NCBI GenBank assembly: GCA_946482635.1
Contig: CAMLSG010000034.1
Location: forward strand, 1-32,531
Source of the DNA: an uncultured Duganella sp.
Lineage (GTDB): Bacteria; Pseudomonadota; Gammaproteobacteria; Burkholderiales; Burkholderiaceae
Reading direction: 5' to 3'
DNA length: 32,531 nt
In this document: positions 30,421 to 32,531 of the stretch, in pieces
Layout: the number at the start of each line of letters is the position of its first letter
Numbering within the stretch: position 1 is the first letter of the stretch
The notes under the pieces: generated by a model
Told to the model about the DNA's origin: nothing
The model's database searches: none
Seen by the model: only the letters and a program-made list of their open reading frames with translations
Translations under genes and position numbers: made by a program

Positions 30421-32409
30421 ATGCTGTCGCAAATGATGATGGACAGCATTCTGGCGCGCATCGAGGCCACAGGCCCATCGCGCGATACGTCCCTGCTGCA
30501 GGAACTGGTTGGCACCTTGCGTCCCAAGCATGCCAGCGACCTGCAACAGGCTACCAACCGGCTGCGCGCCCTCGCGCATCTTCTCGCCACACGGCCCGAA
30601 TGGGCGCAAGCACTGCGCGAATACCTTGCCGAAGTAATCGGACAGCGCAAGCTGGTGCACCTGCTCACCGATACGGGCGTCCTGCAAAACCAGGGCTTCT
30701 TCGGCGAGCTATGGCGCCGCCTGAATCACAAATGGCTGCCGCCTACCGTCAACGACGAATACCTGAAAGACGTCTTCGGCCAGGTGTTCGACCACCAGGA
30801 CGATTACAAGTGGGTCAATGGCGTTGAGCCCTCGGTCTGGCTGGACTTGCTGCAAGCGCTCCAGTTGCCGGCGCATGGATGGCTGCAAGGCCAGGTGCTG
30901 GGCGAACTGCTGGAAGCGGTGCAGGTGCTGTCCTACCGCATCAGCGCCATCGGCCTGGAGCCCGAACTGGTGCGCGTCCATCCGGACATCGAACGCTTCG
31001 AATCGCCCTTCCTGCGCCAGAACGCCGAAGTGGTGCAGCTGACGGAAGCCTGGCGCGCCCGCCTGGTCGACGCGCAGGCCGAGGTGCCGGACGCGCGCCA
31101 TCTCGACGTGCTCCTCAGCCAGTGCGAAGACATCATTGGCCGCGCACGCAAGACGGCATCCGTACAAGGCGTATCGGTCAGCCTGACCCGCCTGCTGCTG
31201 CGGCTGACGCAAAGCATCGACCGCCTGCGCACCCTGCTTGACCTGCTGGAGGCGAACTCGCTGCAAGAGGCCCTGCCCTGCGCGCTCGGCCTGTTCCGGC
31301 AACTGGTGGAAGCCGACAACCGCAAACTGAGCCTGACGGACCTGTTCCAGACCAACACGGAATTGCTGGCATTGCAGGTGACCGAGCATGCCGGCCGCTC
31401 GGGCGAACATTATGTCGCCAGCACGCGCGCCGAGTGGCTGTCGATGATGCGTTCCGCCGCCGGCGCCGGTTTCATTGTCGGCTTCATGGCCACGCTCAAG
31501 GTGCTGATGGCGCGCCTGCTGCTTGCCCCGATCGGCTATGCGGCCCTGTATAGCCTGAACTACTCGCTCGGCTTTATGCTGATCCACGTGCTGCACTTCA
31601 CCGTGGCCACCAAGCAGCCGGCCATGACTGCCGCGCGCATTGCAGCTGCCATCGACCAGGGCCAGAAGAAACTGGACGACCTGGCGGACCTCGTGGTCAA
31701 GGTATTGCGCTCGCAATTCGTGGCTATCGTCGGCAACGTGGCGCTGGCCATGCCTACCGCATTCGCCATCGCCGTGGCATGGCAGGCGGCGTTCGGCCAG
31801 CACCTGGCGGGCGCGGAAAAGGCGCAACACCTGCTGCACGACATCGACCCGCTCCACAGCCTGGCCTTGCCCCATGCTGCGATCGCAGGTGTGTGCCTGT
31901 TCCTGGCGGGACTGATTTCGGGCTACTACGACAACAAGGCTGCCTATAACGATATCGCAGCCCGCCTGCGGCAGCTTCGCTGGCTGCGCTGGCTGCTGGG
32001 CGAAAAGCGGCTGGCGCGGGTCACCGACTACATCGGCCGCAACCTTGGCGCGCTGGCAGGTAATTTCTTCTTCGGCATCATGCTGGGCACGATCGGCACC
32101 ATCGGCTTCGTCCTGGGCCTGCCCATCGACATCCGCCATGTCACCTTCTCCAGTGCCAATTTCGCTTTCGCGCTGGTTGGGCTGGACTACCAGCTCACCA
32201 CGGAACAATGGCTGCTGTCGCTGTCGGGCATTGTGCTGATCGCGCTGACCAACCTGGCGGTAAGCTTTACGCTGGCACTGCTGGTGGCACTGCGCTCGCG
32301 CCGCGTCAGTTTCGGTCGCGGCCGCGCGCTGGCGGGACTGGTATGGCAGCGTTTCCGCCAGTCGCCGCGCAACTTCTTCCTGCCGCCGCGCGAGGCCGAG
32401 CCGGGCTGA
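30421..32409 (+). CDS. Gcr-type 'site-specific recombinase' family membrane protein
   Basis: The 662-residue protein matches the SpecificRecomb (PF10136) family named after a Neisseria gene, recognisable by LLTDTGVLQNQGFFGELWRR near residue 80-100 and by NYSLGFMLIHVLHFTVATKQPAMTAARIA in the middle (about 380-408). The N-terminal half is soluble and helical; the C-terminal half has several membrane segments (about 350-395, 437-460, 485-505, 545-570, 600-625). No tyrosine- or serine-recombinase catalytic motif is visible, so the family name is probably misleading and this is better seen as a membrane protein of unknown role. ATG codons at 30421, 30433, 30436 and 30439 are all possible starts; none has a good ribosome site. 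It is unlinked to the pectin genes in function. Confidence 0.85.
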   Translation: MLSQMMMDSILARIEATGPSRDTSLLQELVGTLRPKHASDLQQATNRLRALAHLLATRPEWAQALREYLAEVIGQRKLVHLLTDTGVLQNQGFFGELWRRLNHKWLPPTVNDEYLKDVFGQVFDHQDDYKWVNGVEPSVWLDLLQALQLPAHGWLQGQVLGELLEAVQVLSYRISAIGLEPELVRVHPDIERFESPFLRQNAEVVQLTEAWRARLVDAQAEVPDARHLDVLLSQCEDIIGRARKTASVQGVSVSLTRLLLRLTQSIDRLRTLLDLLEANSLQEALPCALGLFRQLVEADNRKLSLTDLFQTNTELLALQVTEHAGRSGEHYVASTRAEWLSMMRSAAGAGFIVGFMATLKVLMARLLLAPIGYAALYSLNYSLGFMLIHVLHFTVATKQPAMTAARIAAAIDQGQKKLDDLADLVVKVLRSQFVAIVGNVALAMPTAFAIAVAWQAAFGQHLAGAEKAQHLLHDIDPLHSLALPHAAIAGVCLFLAGLISGYYDNKAAYNDIAARLRQLRWLRWLLGEKRLARVTDYIGRNLGALAGNFFFGIMLGTIGTIGFVLGLPIDIRHVTFSSANFAFALVGLDYQLTTEQWLLSLSGIVLIALTNLAVSFTLALLVALRSRRVSFGRGRALAGLVWQRFRQSPRNFFLPPREAEPG

Positions 32410-32492
32410 AGTCCGGCTGTTCGTGCAAGGACGCACAGACCTCGCCGCCGGGCTGGCGTAATCTGGATCAGCTTGGTAAAGGAGGGGATCGG

Positions 32493-32531
32493 ATGAATGA
32501 ACTCGTCCCAAACGGTCTTGAAGCCGAGTGT
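32493..32531 (+). CDS. Start of a gene cut by the window edge
   Basis: A strong ribosome site (AAAGGAGGGG, 32478-32487) precedes ATG at 32493, which opens a frame reading MNELVPNGLEAEC to the last base. Only 13 codons are visible, so no function can be given. The 83 bp between it and the upstream gene show no clear terminator. Confidence 0.55.
   Translation, partial: MNELVPNGLEAEC

Noticed and set aside
30421..32409. A DNA recombinase or integrase marking a mobile element
   Set aside because: The family carries 'site-specific recombinase' only by name. The protein has several membrane segments and no recombinase catalytic motif, and no attachment repeats were seen.
30709..32511. 600-codon minus-strand frame opposite the recombinase-family gene
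   Set aside because: Antisense to a recognisable membrane protein; Gln/Arg/His-rich with no motif.
1..32531. CRISPR arrays, tRNA or rRNA genes, insertion sequences
   Set aside because: No regularly spaced repeats, cloverleaf-like stretches, ribosomal segments or transposase frames with terminal repeats were noticed on reading either strand.

Overview
The window looks like part of a high-GC betaproteobacterial chromosome, most likely Oxalobacteraceae (Massilia, Duganella or Pseudoduganella type). This rests on codon and protein style, many TonB-dependent receptors, short proline-rich orphan proteins and a Neisseria-type 'site-specific recombinase' membrane protein. It is an inference; no 16S rRNA or other marker gene is present. 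Nearly every base pair is coding and most genes lie on the minus strand. I saw no rRNA, tRNA, CRISPR array or insertion sequence.

Region 1 (63-12674, minus strand) is the most notable part: a RiPP locus of the thiazole/oxazole-modified microcin (TOMM, linear azol(in)e peptide) class. A 45-residue precursor gene at 10946-11083, too short for most gene callers, ends in an 11-residue tail made only of Ser, Thr and Cys (SCCTCSCSCCC). Behind it, in order of transcription, come the E1-like/RRE leader-binding C protein, the YcaO cyclodehydratase ending in PHPFP and the SagB-type FMN dehydrogenase. Next are an unusual fusion of a HEVAH zinc-peptidase-like domain with an ABC ATPase and its ABC-2 permease. 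The operon closes with a DUF2141 secreted protein, a LolCDE/MacB-type ATPase and FtsX permease, a LolA-like periplasmic carrier and an outer-membrane beta-barrel. Junctions are almost all 4-bp stop/start overlaps or gaps of a few bases. I read this as one operon that makes a polyazole peptide and carries a dedicated route across the whole envelope. An LCM-type methyltransferase, a small unknown protein and a 45-residue membrane peptide lie just upstream in the same direction and may belong to it.

Region 2 (12849-13128) holds two tiny charged or proline-rich proteins on opposite strands whose 3' ends overlap. Region 3 (13187-17587, minus) is a compact TonB-dependent receptor / YfiR / hybrid histidine kinase operon, a signalling arrangement whose ligand cannot be told from sequence. 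A third small proline-rich protein is at 17731-17913.

Region 4 (17886-30395) is a pectin-use locus. A divergent control region (27685-27858) separates a FadR-type GntR regulator and a TTG-started GH28 polygalacturonase (plus strand) from a minus-strand operon. That operon encodes a TonB-dependent receptor, a multidomain pectinesterase, a second GH28 polygalacturonase and a DUF5060/DUF4038 glycosidase-like protein, with an SMP-30-like lactonase-type protein further down. The control region carries four TGG-N5-CCA operator-like boxes in two pairs spaced 21-22 bp, plus a 20-bp inverted repeat in the receptor's leader. Region 5 (30421-32531) contains the recombinase-named membrane protein and the first 13 codons of a gene cut by the window edge.
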